Assembly (NCBI GenBank): GCA_022508325.1
Contig: JAFLVL010000005.1
Location: 1-42,894 of the forward strand
DNA length: 42,894 nt
Source: Clostridiales bacterium
GTDB taxonomy: Bacteria > Bacillota > Clostridia > Christensenellales > CAG-314
Direction: 5' to 3'
Each line of letters begins with the position of its first letter. Positions within the stretch are counted from its first letter, which is position 1. Below the pieces are notes generated by a model. That model was not told the DNA's origin, did not search any database, and saw nothing but the letters and a program-made list of their open reading frames with translations. Positions 30,877-37,147 of the stretch are shown in pieces. A program made the translations under genes and the position numbers.

Positions 30877-31710
30877 ATGGAAGTACGTATTTTGACAGAC
30901 ACGGCATCCGACCTCTCTCCCGCAGAGGTTGAAAGCCTGAACGTAGATTTGATAGAGTTGCCCGTAACGCTTGACGGAGAGGAAATCTCCTGGAAGGAGC
31001 TGGATTTGTTCTGGCAAAAGCTGATTGCAGGTAAGCTTGCCCGCACCTCACAGCAATCTCCCGAAGTGTACAGGGCTAAATTCGAAGAGGCAAAGAAAGG
31101 GGGCTACGCGCTAGTGTGTATACTTATTTCGTCGAACATGTCTGGCTCGTACGAAAGCGCGGTTGCCATAAAGGAAGAAGTAGGCTACGACAACATTTTC
31201 GTCGTCGATTCGCTCAACGCCTCCACTACCGAGATGATAATGGTCAGAGAAGCGTGCAGACTTCGCGACGAAGGCGCGACTCCCGAGGAAATCGTTGAGC
31301 ACGTTGAGAAATTGAAGCATAGAGTGAAGATTTTCGCCTGCCTTGACACGCTGAAATACGTTGCGCGTGGTGGCAGAATATCTAAGACAGCTGCGGCTAT
31401 CGGAAATCTAATCAACTTAAAGCCTGTTATTACCTTTGTTGACGGATACGTGACGACGGCAGGAAAGGCGTTCGGCATAACGCAGGGCGCGAATAAGCTC
31501 TTGGACAAAATGCGCGAAATCCCCGCCGATCCGACCTTCGGTTACATTCCCATCTACCCCGACAACAGCAAAAACACCATGAATTTTATACAGCGCGCCA
31601 AAGCAAACGGGTTCGACGTCGATGAGAACAGACTCACTCCAATCGGCGCGACGATTGGCACACACATAGGTCCCAACGCATTCGGAATCGTGTTCGTGGC
31701 AAAAGAATAA
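30877..31710 (+). CDS. DegV-family fatty-acid-binding protein
   Basis: A 277-residue DegV protein. VRILTDTASDLSP opens the first lobe, ILISSNMSGSYESA gives the Ser/Gly residues holding the lipid carboxylate, and LKYVARGGRISKTAAAIGNLINLKPVI and TPIGATIGTHIGPNAFGIVFV complete the pattern. In Firmicutes such proteins (FakB) present fatty acids to the kinase FakA; no fakA is here. GAGG precedes the ATG. Single gene with its own promoter and terminator. Confidence 0.93.
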   Translation: MEVRILTDTASDLSPAEVESLNVDLIELPVTLDGEEISWKELDLFWQKLIAGKLARTSQQSPEVYRAKFEEAKKGGYALVCILISSNMSGSYESAVAIKEEVGYDNIFVVDSLNASTTEMIMVREACRLRDEGATPEEIVEHVEKLKHRVKIFACLDTLKYVARGGRISKTAAAIGNLINLKPVITFVDGYVTTAGKAFGITQGANKLLDKMREIPADPTFGYIPIYPDNSKNTMNFIQRAKANGFDVDENRLTPIGATIGTHIGPNAFGIVFVAKE

Positions 31711-31724
31711 TTATTGCTTACACT

Positions 31725-31752
31725 GCCCTCCGTTACATAAGGAGGGCTTTTT
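31725..31752 (+). terminator. degV terminator
   Basis: GCCCTCC and GGAGGGC pair across a 9-nt loop, followed by T5. Confidence 0.9.
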
Positions 31753-31806
31753 GTTTTTCTTGATTGTACTGTAATTCTGCCAAATGTATGAGAGCTAATC
31801 TTTTAT

Positions 31807-31920
31807 GCAGGTGAGGGTGTTCGGCTTGACGACATTTAGCCTTTGGCGAAGGTTTTCGAGCGAACGTGAAACGCTAGGCGTCAAGAGGAATACCCGAGCC
31901 TGCAAGCCGTATTATTTTTT
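31807..31920 (+). repeat. Structured GA/GA hairpin element, copy C (variant apex)
   Basis: GCAGGT (31807-31812) pairs with GCCTGC (31898-31903), GA faces GA, GGGTGTTC (31815-31822) pairs with GAATACCC (31888-31895), and above a GG/AG loop CTTGACG (31825-31831) pairs with CGTCAAG (31879-31885). The apex differs from the other copies: two small hairpins, CCTT/AAGG and AGCG/CGCT. A T6 run follows at 31915. Lies between degV and a 49-residue gene. Confidence 0.72.
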
Positions 31921-31956
31921 ACAATCTGCTTATACTATCTCTAACGGAGGTACATT

Positions 31957-32106
31957 ATGGCAAAGAGTAAACAGGTAAATCACGAGTACTACGCTAATTA
32001 CGAGACCTGTCGCAACCGCATGTTCGATATGTTCGACCCGGATTGGTTGCAAATCGAGGACGCACATCTTAGCTGGGAGGAGGCTTTTGAGGACGACGAT
32101 GAGTAA
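31957..32106 (+). CDS. Small acidic protein, 49 residues, unknown
   Basis: ATG 31957 follows GGAGG by 6 nt, an excellent ribosome site. The product starts MAKSKQVNHEYYANYETC, continues MFDMFDPDWLQIED and ends in the acidic run EEAFEDDDE. No family is recognised and there is no signal or membrane segment. The stop codon region overlaps the start of the next gene (ATGAGTAA), so the two are translationally coupled. The pair is flanked by structured elements C and D. Confidence 0.72.
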   Translation: MAKSKQVNHEYYANYETCRNRMFDMFDPDWLQIEDAHLSWEEAFEDDDE

Positions 32107-32614
32107 TACAAAAAAACAAACGAGTACGGAAACAGAAAGGAAAACCGAAGCAAAGACAGAGCCCGTCAACGAGAACAACTGCAACGTTGAAAAAACGCGC
32201 CAAGCAATGAGCGACCTATACAAAAACGTCACTATGGCGCAAAACTGCGTAAAGACGCTACTGCCCTACGTGGACGCCCAGGAAGTGACAAAGACGCTAC
32301 ACAAACAGGTGGAACAGTACGACCACTACGTCGAACAACTGGACGAGCTGTGCGAGAATCTAAATTTCGATCCTACGCCCGCGCCCAAAGCAATTATTAC
32401 AATGGCGAATATGGGCATACGCGCCAAGATGCTCACAGATAAAAGCATTACGCACATTGCAAAAATTATGTTGCAAGGCACGCTTAACGGAATAATCGAC
32501 CTTTACCGCCTGATACGCGACAACGAGGACGTGCACCCCGAGGTTGCGCTACTGCAAAAGCAAATTCTACGCTACGAAGAAGGTCGCTTCGAAAGTTTAA
32601 AGGCGTGGTTATGA
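32099..32614 (+). CDS. Unknown helical protein, 171 residues
   Basis: Not recognised. Start at the ATG overlapping the upstream 49-residue gene. Residues 1-35 are polar and low complexity (MSNTKKQTSTETERKTEAK), the rest is predicted mostly helical, with a coiled-coil-like acidic stretch (LHKQVEQYDHYVEQLDELCEN) and a conserved-looking NMGIRAKMLTDKSITHIAKI. It is soluble. Function cannot be inferred; the coupled small acidic protein may be a partner. A terminator follows. Confidence 0.72.
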   Translation: MSNTKKQTSTETERKTEAKTEPVNENNCNVEKTRQAMSDLYKNVTMAQNCVKTLLPYVDAQEVTKTLHKQVEQYDHYVEQLDELCENLNFDPTPAPKAIITMANMGIRAKMLTDKSITHIAKIMLQGTLNGIIDLYRLIRDNEDVHPEVALLQKQILRYEEGRFESLKAWL

Positions 32615-32640
32615 CTTCCGAGCAAACGAGCTACTAACGC

Positions 32641-32674
32641 AAACAGCTCCCCTTACACAGGAGAGCTGTTTTTT
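32641..32674 (+). terminator. Terminator of the 49/171-residue gene pair
   Basis: AACAGCTC and GAGCTGTT form the stem, followed by T4 within a longer T run. Confidence 0.85.
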
Positions 32675-32754
32675 GTACATAACTAAGTCTAATATTCGCG
32701 CCTGCGTAAGGCGCAACTCCCAAGTCCGACTTCATTAGAGCCACTCTCTTATGA

Positions 32755-32820
32755 CGGCGAGGGTGTTCGGCTGGGGCGCATTACAAAGCACCTAAGTCCC
32801 CCGACGAATACCTGAGCCGC
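32755..32820 (+). repeat. Structured GA/GA hairpin element, copy D
   Basis: CGGC (32755-32758) pairs with GCCG (32816-32819), GA faces GA, and GGGTGTTCG (32761-32769) pairs with CGAATACCT (32805-32813) with two G-U pairs. The apical stem GGGG/CCCC closes a loop CGCATTAC...CCTAAGT related to those of copies A and B. It lies between convergent genes, beyond the terminator of the upstream pair. Confidence 0.72.
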
Positions 32821-32821
32821 G

Positions 32822-32852
32822 AGTGGTCGGAAAAATAGACATGGGGTGAGTT
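32822..32852 (+). repeat. ACCCCAT/A-run repeat abutting element D
   Basis: GTGGTCGGAAAAATAGAC is followed by ATGGGGTGAG (core 32841-32847), ending at the stop codon of the minus-strand membrane gene. The first half recurs as CTATTTTTCCGACCAC at 41044-41059. Confidence 0.5.
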
Positions 32853-32855
32853 TTA

Positions 32856-33494
32856 CTATTTCAGCAATCTTGACGCCTTCGCGTGCTTGACCGTTGCTAC
32901 TGTGCTGACGGCGGCGCTGCCAAGTGCAACTATCGCGGGAATGATAGCGAACGACCTGATAGAACATGCGGGGTTGTTGCTGCAATAGGTGGTCAGAATT
33001 TCGCCGTTTTTCATAGCCAATCCCTCGACAAAGCAGACTATCAAAAGAATTGCCGCTATCACTGAGAGTATTGCCGACACGGCGTTCAGTACGTATATTT
33101 TCTTCACTGCCGCAAATATCTGAACGACTATGTTTAGAACCATTATCAACACAGAAAACAGCGCAAAGATAGCAAGCGTTTCGCACCACTCTCCTGCATA
33201 GTAGTAGAATGGCACAGCCAGATTGCCATAGACAGAGTCGGCGGATGAATAGGTGTCGGTTAGAGCAGCTATTGCAAACGACCAACCGCTGACCTTGACC
33301 TCAACGCCCACGCCTGCCGTCGTGTTGTAGACGTCGGCAAAGCTGACGAATAACAGAAACAGCAACAAAACGCTTATTCCCAATGCTATAAATGAGAACA
33401 GGGACAAATTTTTCGTCGCCGCCTCGTATTGTTGTTGCTTAACTCTGCGTTGATTTGCTTGATGAATTTGATTTTTCTTATTTTTATTAGCCAT
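32856..33494 (-). CDS. Four-helix membrane protein in the zinc island
   Basis: Unrecognised. A 212-residue protein: a basic Gln/Lys/Asn-rich cytoplasmic start (NKNKKNQIHQANQRRVKQQQ), then four helices (LFSFIALGISVLLLFLLFVSF; LAIFALFSVLIMVLNIVVQIF; VLNAVSAILSVIAAILLIVCF; SFAIIPAIVALGSAAVSTVA) and an extracytoplasmic loop containing CSNNPAC. It begins 11 nt after the lipoprotein gene, so it is probably the last gene of the znu-like operon. A link to metal uptake is position-based only. Confidence 0.65.
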   Translation of the reverse strand: MANKNKKNQIHQANQRRVKQQQYEAATKNLSLFSFIALGISVLLLFLLFVSFADVYNTTAGVGVEVKVSGWSFAIAALTDTYSSADSVYGNLAVPFYYYAGEWCETLAIFALFSVLIMVLNIVVQIFAAVKKIYVLNAVSAILSVIAAILLIVCFVEGLAMKNGEILTTYCSNNPACSIRSFAIIPAIVALGSAAVSTVATVKHAKASRLLK

Positions 33495-33505
33495 GATATT
33501 TCTCC

Positions 33506-34027
33506 TTAATCTGTAACGTAATAAGCAAGGTTGGAATAGTCCTCTATTAGTTCTAAGCTGTCTACAACAAACATCAAAAATTCAATTTGCTCTGTTTTGG
33601 TGGGGTCTATAGAGCCGTCAGATAAATAAGAACGTATCTCTATTTTCAATTTGTCTGCGCTCTTTACCTTGCCCGACAGATGCACCCAAGTCTTGTCGTT
33701 GGTGTTCTCACTTTGGTTGCGCGGTTGGGGCAACTCGCCGTCGTATTCCAGCACGAAGCCGATAATTGTATCGTTACCGCAGGTGCAACCGTACCCTGCA
33801 GAGCACTTGCGAACACCGCACATATACGAATTGCCGTCGACGTCCACCAATTCGTAGGTGAAACAGTCGAATTCTATGTTGGATTGCAAATACTGCTCGG
33901 GATAGTACTGAATGTTGGTCATCACGAGGAAAAAGGTGTTCTCGTTCAATACGTAATCACGCGGACCGCAAGCAGCAAAAGTTACGCATAGGACGACCGC
34001 CAATAGGACAAGAATTAGTTTTTTCAT
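33506..34027 (-). CDS. Cys-rich lipoprotein, DUF1980/YcgQ-like C-terminal region
   Basis: A 173-residue lipoprotein: KKLILVLLAVVLCVTFAAC gives signal peptide and lipobox, Cys-20 being the lipid anchor. The middle holds a cysteine cluster, CGVRKCSAGYGCTCGND, followed by IIGFVLEYDGELP and TWVHLSGKVK. That order resembles the C-terminal part of YcgQ/DUF1980 proteins, where a CCAAD motif precedes a WVxVxG strand, and those genes also accompany metal loci; the match is from memory and moderate. The start overlaps znuB by 4 nt. A zinc-binding role outside the membrane is likely (inference). Confidence 0.7.
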   Translation of the reverse strand: MKKLILVLLAVVLCVTFAACGPRDYVLNENTFFLVMTNIQYYPEQYLQSNIEFDCFTYELVDVDGNSYMCGVRKCSAGYGCTCGNDTIIGFVLEYDGELPQPRNQSENTNDKTWVHLSGKVKSADKLKIEIRSYLSDGSIDPTKTEQIEFLMFVVDSLELIEDYSNLAYYVTD

Positions 34028-34878
34028 TTTTTAACTACCCCCTTTAACGCTCCGATTGCGTAAAACACGCCGAATACCGCAATGTCTACCGCCACTATCA
34101 TAGAACCGACAGGCGCGCCCTTTTCTATTGCCATAGAGAGAAGAATTCCAAGTAGCGAACAGCCCACCGATACACATGCGGCGCAGATAGTGACGCTCTT
34201 GAAGCTCTTGAACACTCTCATTGCCGACAGCGCGGGGAAAATCACCAACGCCGAAATGAGCAGCGAACCCACTAGGTTCATTGCAAGTACTATTATTACC
34301 GCGATGACGATGGCGATAATCAGGTTGTAAATGTTAGTCTTTGTTCCCGTTGCTTTGGCAAAGCTTTCGTCAAACGTCACTGCGAAAATTTTGTTGTAAA
34401 AAACAATAAACACTACGACTACTACCACGGACAACGCTATACTGAGCCACATATCAAACTGCGTCAGCGTCAATATTGCCGTTGAACCGAATAGCGTCGC
34501 GCATACGTCGCCTGCTAGATTGCCCGAGGTGGAGAACAGGTTCAATAGCAGATAGCCTATTGCCAAAGCCCCTACGGAAATCATCGCTACTGCCGCGTCG
34601 CCCTTGATTTTCGCATTTGTACCTGTACTTAGCAAAAGAATGGCGCAAAGTATCGTTACCGGCAAGACGATATACGTTTCGTTGGTCAATCCGACAATTC
34701 CCGCAACAGCCATCGCGCCAAATGCCACATGTGACAGTCCGTCGCCGATAAATGAGAACCGTTTCAGAACGAGTGTTACGCCCAGTAGCGACGAACACAG
34801 CGAAATGAGCGTACCTACGATTAGCGCGTACCAAACAAAGCTAAATTGAAAATATTCTGCAAATTTCGCGAAGTTCAT
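34024..34878 (-). CDS. znuB: Zinc-type ABC transporter permease
   Basis: A 284-residue ABC-3 permease with about eight helices: VWYALIVGTLISLCSSLLGVTLVLKRFSFIGDGLSHVAFG is the conserved start with the His in the second loop, and NLVGSLLISALVIFPAL the late conserved helix. It forms the channel for Zn or Mn uptake with the ATPase and binding protein encoded upstream. Overlaps of 4 nt on both sides show tight coupling. Zinc is preferred over manganese from the cysteine-rich neighbours only. Confidence 0.9.
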   Translation of the reverse strand: MNFAKFAEYFQFSFVWYALIVGTLISLCSSLLGVTLVLKRFSFIGDGLSHVAFGAMAVAGIVGLTNETYIVLPVTILCAILLLSTGTNAKIKGDAAVAMISVGALAIGYLLLNLFSTSGNLAGDVCATLFGSTAILTLTQFDMWLSIALSVVVVVVFIVFYNKIFAVTFDESFAKATGTKTNIYNLIIAIVIAVIIVLAMNLVGSLLISALVIFPALSAMRVFKSFKSVTICAACVSVGCSLLGILLSMAIEKGAPVGSMIVAVDIAVFGVFYAIGALKGVVKK

Positions 34879-35582
34879 ACTTCACCTCCTGTCACGGTAA
34901 AACGCTTGACGTATTCGCTATTCAAATACTCCTCACGAGTACCGAAGAATACGTCGTGACTGACGTGAAGAACGTGGCTTGCGTATTTCAAAGCGGCGTT
35001 AATATCGTGAGAAATCATAATGATAGTAACTCCGTCCTCTCGATTGAGCTTAGCAATAAGCTCGTACATCTCGAGGGTTACTTTGGGGTCAAGTCCCGAT
35101 ACAGGCTCGTCCAAAAGCAGCAATTTTCTTGTGGCGCATAACGCGCGAGCTAGCAGAACTCGCTGTTGTTGTCCGCCCGACAGCTCGCGATAGCAACGTT
35201 TCTCAAAGCCTTTGAGCCCCATTTTTTCGATATTTTGCCGCGCGAGGTCTTTCTCTTGTTTGTTGTAAAACGGACGGAAACCGCTACCTGCAAGGCAACC
35301 CGAAATCACCACTTCCCACACAGATGCGGGAAAGTCGCGCTGGACGTCGGTCTGCTGCGGCAGATAACCTATCTCGTTGCGCTTCAAGCCGTCGCCGGTA
35401 TCTATACTGCCGCCGATAGGCTTGACAAGTCCAAGCAAGGTCTTAACTAACGTCGATTTGCCCGAGCCGTTCTCGCCGACGATACAAAGGTAGTCGCCGG
35501 CATTTACGCTAAAATTTACGTTTGACACTACGGCTTTTTGTTCGTAGCCGCAAGATAAATCTTTGCAAGTTAATTGTGCCAT
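34875..35582 (-). CDS. znuC: Zinc-type ABC transporter ATPase
   Basis: A 235-residue metal ABC ATPase: Walker A GENGSGKSTLVKT, Q-loop YLPQQTDVQRDFP, signature ELSGGQQQRVLLARAL, Walker B LLLLDEPVSGLD and H-loop IMISHDINAAL. RDFPASVWEVV is typical of the ZnuC/MntB group. It energises the permease with which it overlaps by 4 nt. It follows the binding-protein gene by 25 nt. Confidence 0.93.
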   Translation of the reverse strand: MAQLTCKDLSCGYEQKAVVSNVNFSVNAGDYLCIVGENGSGKSTLVKTLLGLVKPIGGSIDTGDGLKRNEIGYLPQQTDVQRDFPASVWEVVISGCLAGSGFRPFYNKQEKDLARQNIEKMGLKGFEKRCYRELSGGQQQRVLLARALCATRKLLLLDEPVSGLDPKVTLEMYELIAKLNREDGVTIIMISHDINAALKYASHVLHVSHDVFFGTREEYLNSEYVKRFTVTGGEV

Positions 35583-35607
35583 TATCTTCTCCTTTGTTCT
35601 ACGTCAC

Positions 35608-36570
35608 TTATGCAAGTGCCTCACGCAAAACCTCGAGGTTGCTTTGCATAATTGAAAGGTAATTGACGCCTTTGTCTCGGTCTTGTGCGCCGATAGATTG
35701 CAAAGAATTGAGCGTGAGTATTTTCTGATTTTTATTTCTCGAATTGTTTATTATAGTTTGAGGAATATCGTTCTTGCCGCTCTCCGTCTTTATTATTACC
35801 TTTGCTTGCAACTCGTCTACCTTTTGTGCGAGAAAAGTAATAGTCGCAAAGCTAGCCTCCGTCTCGGCAGAACAGCCCGAGAACGCCGCGTAGTAGTCTA
35901 AGCCGTAATCGGCAAAAAGATAACGGAAGGGGAAACGGTCGGCGACGATGAGCGTTTTATTTGCCCCATTTGACGTAGCTTCTCGATACTCTGCGTCAAG
36001 CTTGTCCAATTCGTCGCAATAAATTTCTGTATTTGCCGTGTAGTCGTCGGCGTTGCCTGCGTCGAGTTGTTTGATAGCGTCTGCAATGGCATTTACGCAA
36101 AGTTTTGCGCGTTTGAGAGACAGCCACACGTGTTCGTCAGAGGTTACTTCTTCCTCCGATTCACCCTGCATACCGTCTTTGTGTTCCTCGTCTAATACGC
36201 TATCTTTGATTACGTCCAACAATTTGATGACTACCATATCTTTGTTGGTGGCTTGCTTCAACGCGTCCTCTATCCAACCGTCCGACTCACCGCCGACGTA
36301 AACGAGCAAATCACAAGTTGCAATGTAGACCATATCTGCGGGCGAAGATTGATAGCTGTGCATATCTACGCCGCTGTTGAGCAAATTTTTGATATTCACG
36401 TCCGTAGCGTGTTCGCCTAAAATACTCATCGTCCAATCGTACTCGGGAAAAATGGTCGTGACAACCTTCAGATTGCCATTCTCCCAGTCGCTACCTTGGC
36501 ATGCCGACAAAGCTCCTACGAGCGAGCATATACAACATATAATTACAAGAATCGCCAATAATTTTTTCAT
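35608..36570 (-). CDS. znuA: Zinc-type ABC substrate-binding lipoprotein
   Basis: A 320-residue cluster A-I metal-binding protein. Signal peptide and lipobox: AILVIICCICSLVGALSAC, lipid on the Cys. Metal-site residues are the His in GVDMHSYQSSPAD and the His in DEHVWLSLKRAKL; the third site, usually His, reads IVADRFPFRYLF, with Asp/Arg instead. The last acid is in FSGCSAETEASF. The loop between the first two ligands is acidic (EEHKDGMQGESEEE) rather than His-rich. First gene of the transporter set; 105 nt after the small His/Cys membrane gene. Confidence 0.9.
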   Translation of the reverse strand: MKKLLAILVIICCICSLVGALSACQGSDWENGNLKVVTTIFPEYDWTMSILGEHATDVNIKNLLNSGVDMHSYQSSPADMVYIATCDLLVYVGGESDGWIEDALKQATNKDMVVIKLLDVIKDSVLDEEHKDGMQGESEEEVTSDEHVWLSLKRAKLCVNAIADAIKQLDAGNADDYTANTEIYCDELDKLDAEYREATSNGANKTLIVADRFPFRYLFADYGLDYYAAFSGCSAETEASFATITFLAQKVDELQAKVIIKTESGKNDIPQTIINNSRNKNQKILTLNSLQSIGAQDRDKGVNYLSIMQSNLEVLREALA

Positions 36571-36619
36571 TTAATTGCTCCAACTTCCTTTATAAATTAA
36601 AAAAATAACGTACAAACAT

Positions 36620-36658
36620 AGCAAAAAGCGCAATATGCCATACAGCATACCGCTTGCT
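36620..36658 (-). promoter_or_regulatory. Hairpin between the small membrane gene and znuA
   Basis: AGCG/CGCT and TATGC/GCATA pair around loop CATACA, with further AGCAA/TTGCT pairing at the base. No immediate T run on the minus strand, so it may be a leader structure or weak terminator. Confidence 0.4.
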
Positions 36659-36675
36659 ATTAGAATGTACAATTA

Positions 36676-36966
36676 TTAGTTGGATAATTTAACTTTTAAC
36701 AAAATAAGAGTTGAATTTAAACGCTTTTTGTTAGAAAGTAAAATAAAATTAAAACAAAATTTTAATAAACCCAAAAATGCCGTTGCTACCGTCAACAGCG
36801 TCGAGGCGTGAAGAATCTTTTGCGCGGAGTCGATAACGCTGCAAATAGTACAATTATCGCCTATGCAGTCATGCCCACTCTCGGCAACAATTACGCAACC
36901 TGCCAACAAAACGAGGCAAATAAAAATGATAACAAATATTATAGCTGAACGCTTAGTAGTATTCAT
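36676..36966 (-). CDS. Small His/Cys-rich membrane protein of the zinc island
   Basis: A 96-residue protein with a first helix SAIIFVIIFICLVLLAGCVIV, then the outward loop GHDCIGDNCTICSVI, and a second helix (LTVATAFLGLLKFCFNFILL) before a basic tail. The loop holds one His and three Cys, a plausible metal site; similar HDCxGxxCxxC small membrane proteins are known near metal transporters in Clostridia (from memory). The ATG at 36966 is preferred over GTG at 36969 because AAAGGGGG stands 6 nt before it. It heads the znu-like island. Confidence 0.75.
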   Translation of the reverse strand: MNTTKRSAIIFVIIFICLVLLAGCVIVAESGHDCIGDNCTICSVIDSAQKILHASTLLTVATAFLGLLKFCFNFILLSNKKRLNSTLILLKVKLSN

Positions 36967-36994
36967 CACTTGCCCCCTTTTGTTTATTATGTCA

Positions 36995-37023
36995 ATTATA
37001 TAACATTAAAAATAACAAGTCAA
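36995..37023 (-). promoter_or_regulatory. Promoter of the zinc island
   Basis: TTGACT (37018-37023), 17 nt, perfect TATAAT (36995-37000) on the minus strand. I saw no clear Zur-type palindrome. Confidence 0.75.
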
Positions 37024-37066
37024 GAAAATCAATGGTTGTACTGATAGCATTTGTGTGTAAAAAACG

Positions 37067-37105
37067 AAATGGGTTAAGATTTTTAAAAATTGTCTCAACC
37101 CATTT
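37067..37105 (-). terminator. GH2 gene terminator, possibly bidirectional
   Basis: AAATGGGTT and AACCCATTT form a perfect 9-bp base with a long inner A/T-rich loop; T runs stand on both sides in the respective strands. Confidence 0.7.
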
Positions 37106-37147
37106 GCATTTTTTGTTGTGAGTGACCGAGGCTCAACCACCGCGCGG

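Noticed and set aside
37067-37105. AATGGGTTAAGA as a further copy of the dispersed repeat
   Set aside because: It lacks the fourth G of the core and is fully explained as one arm of the terminator after the GH2 gene.
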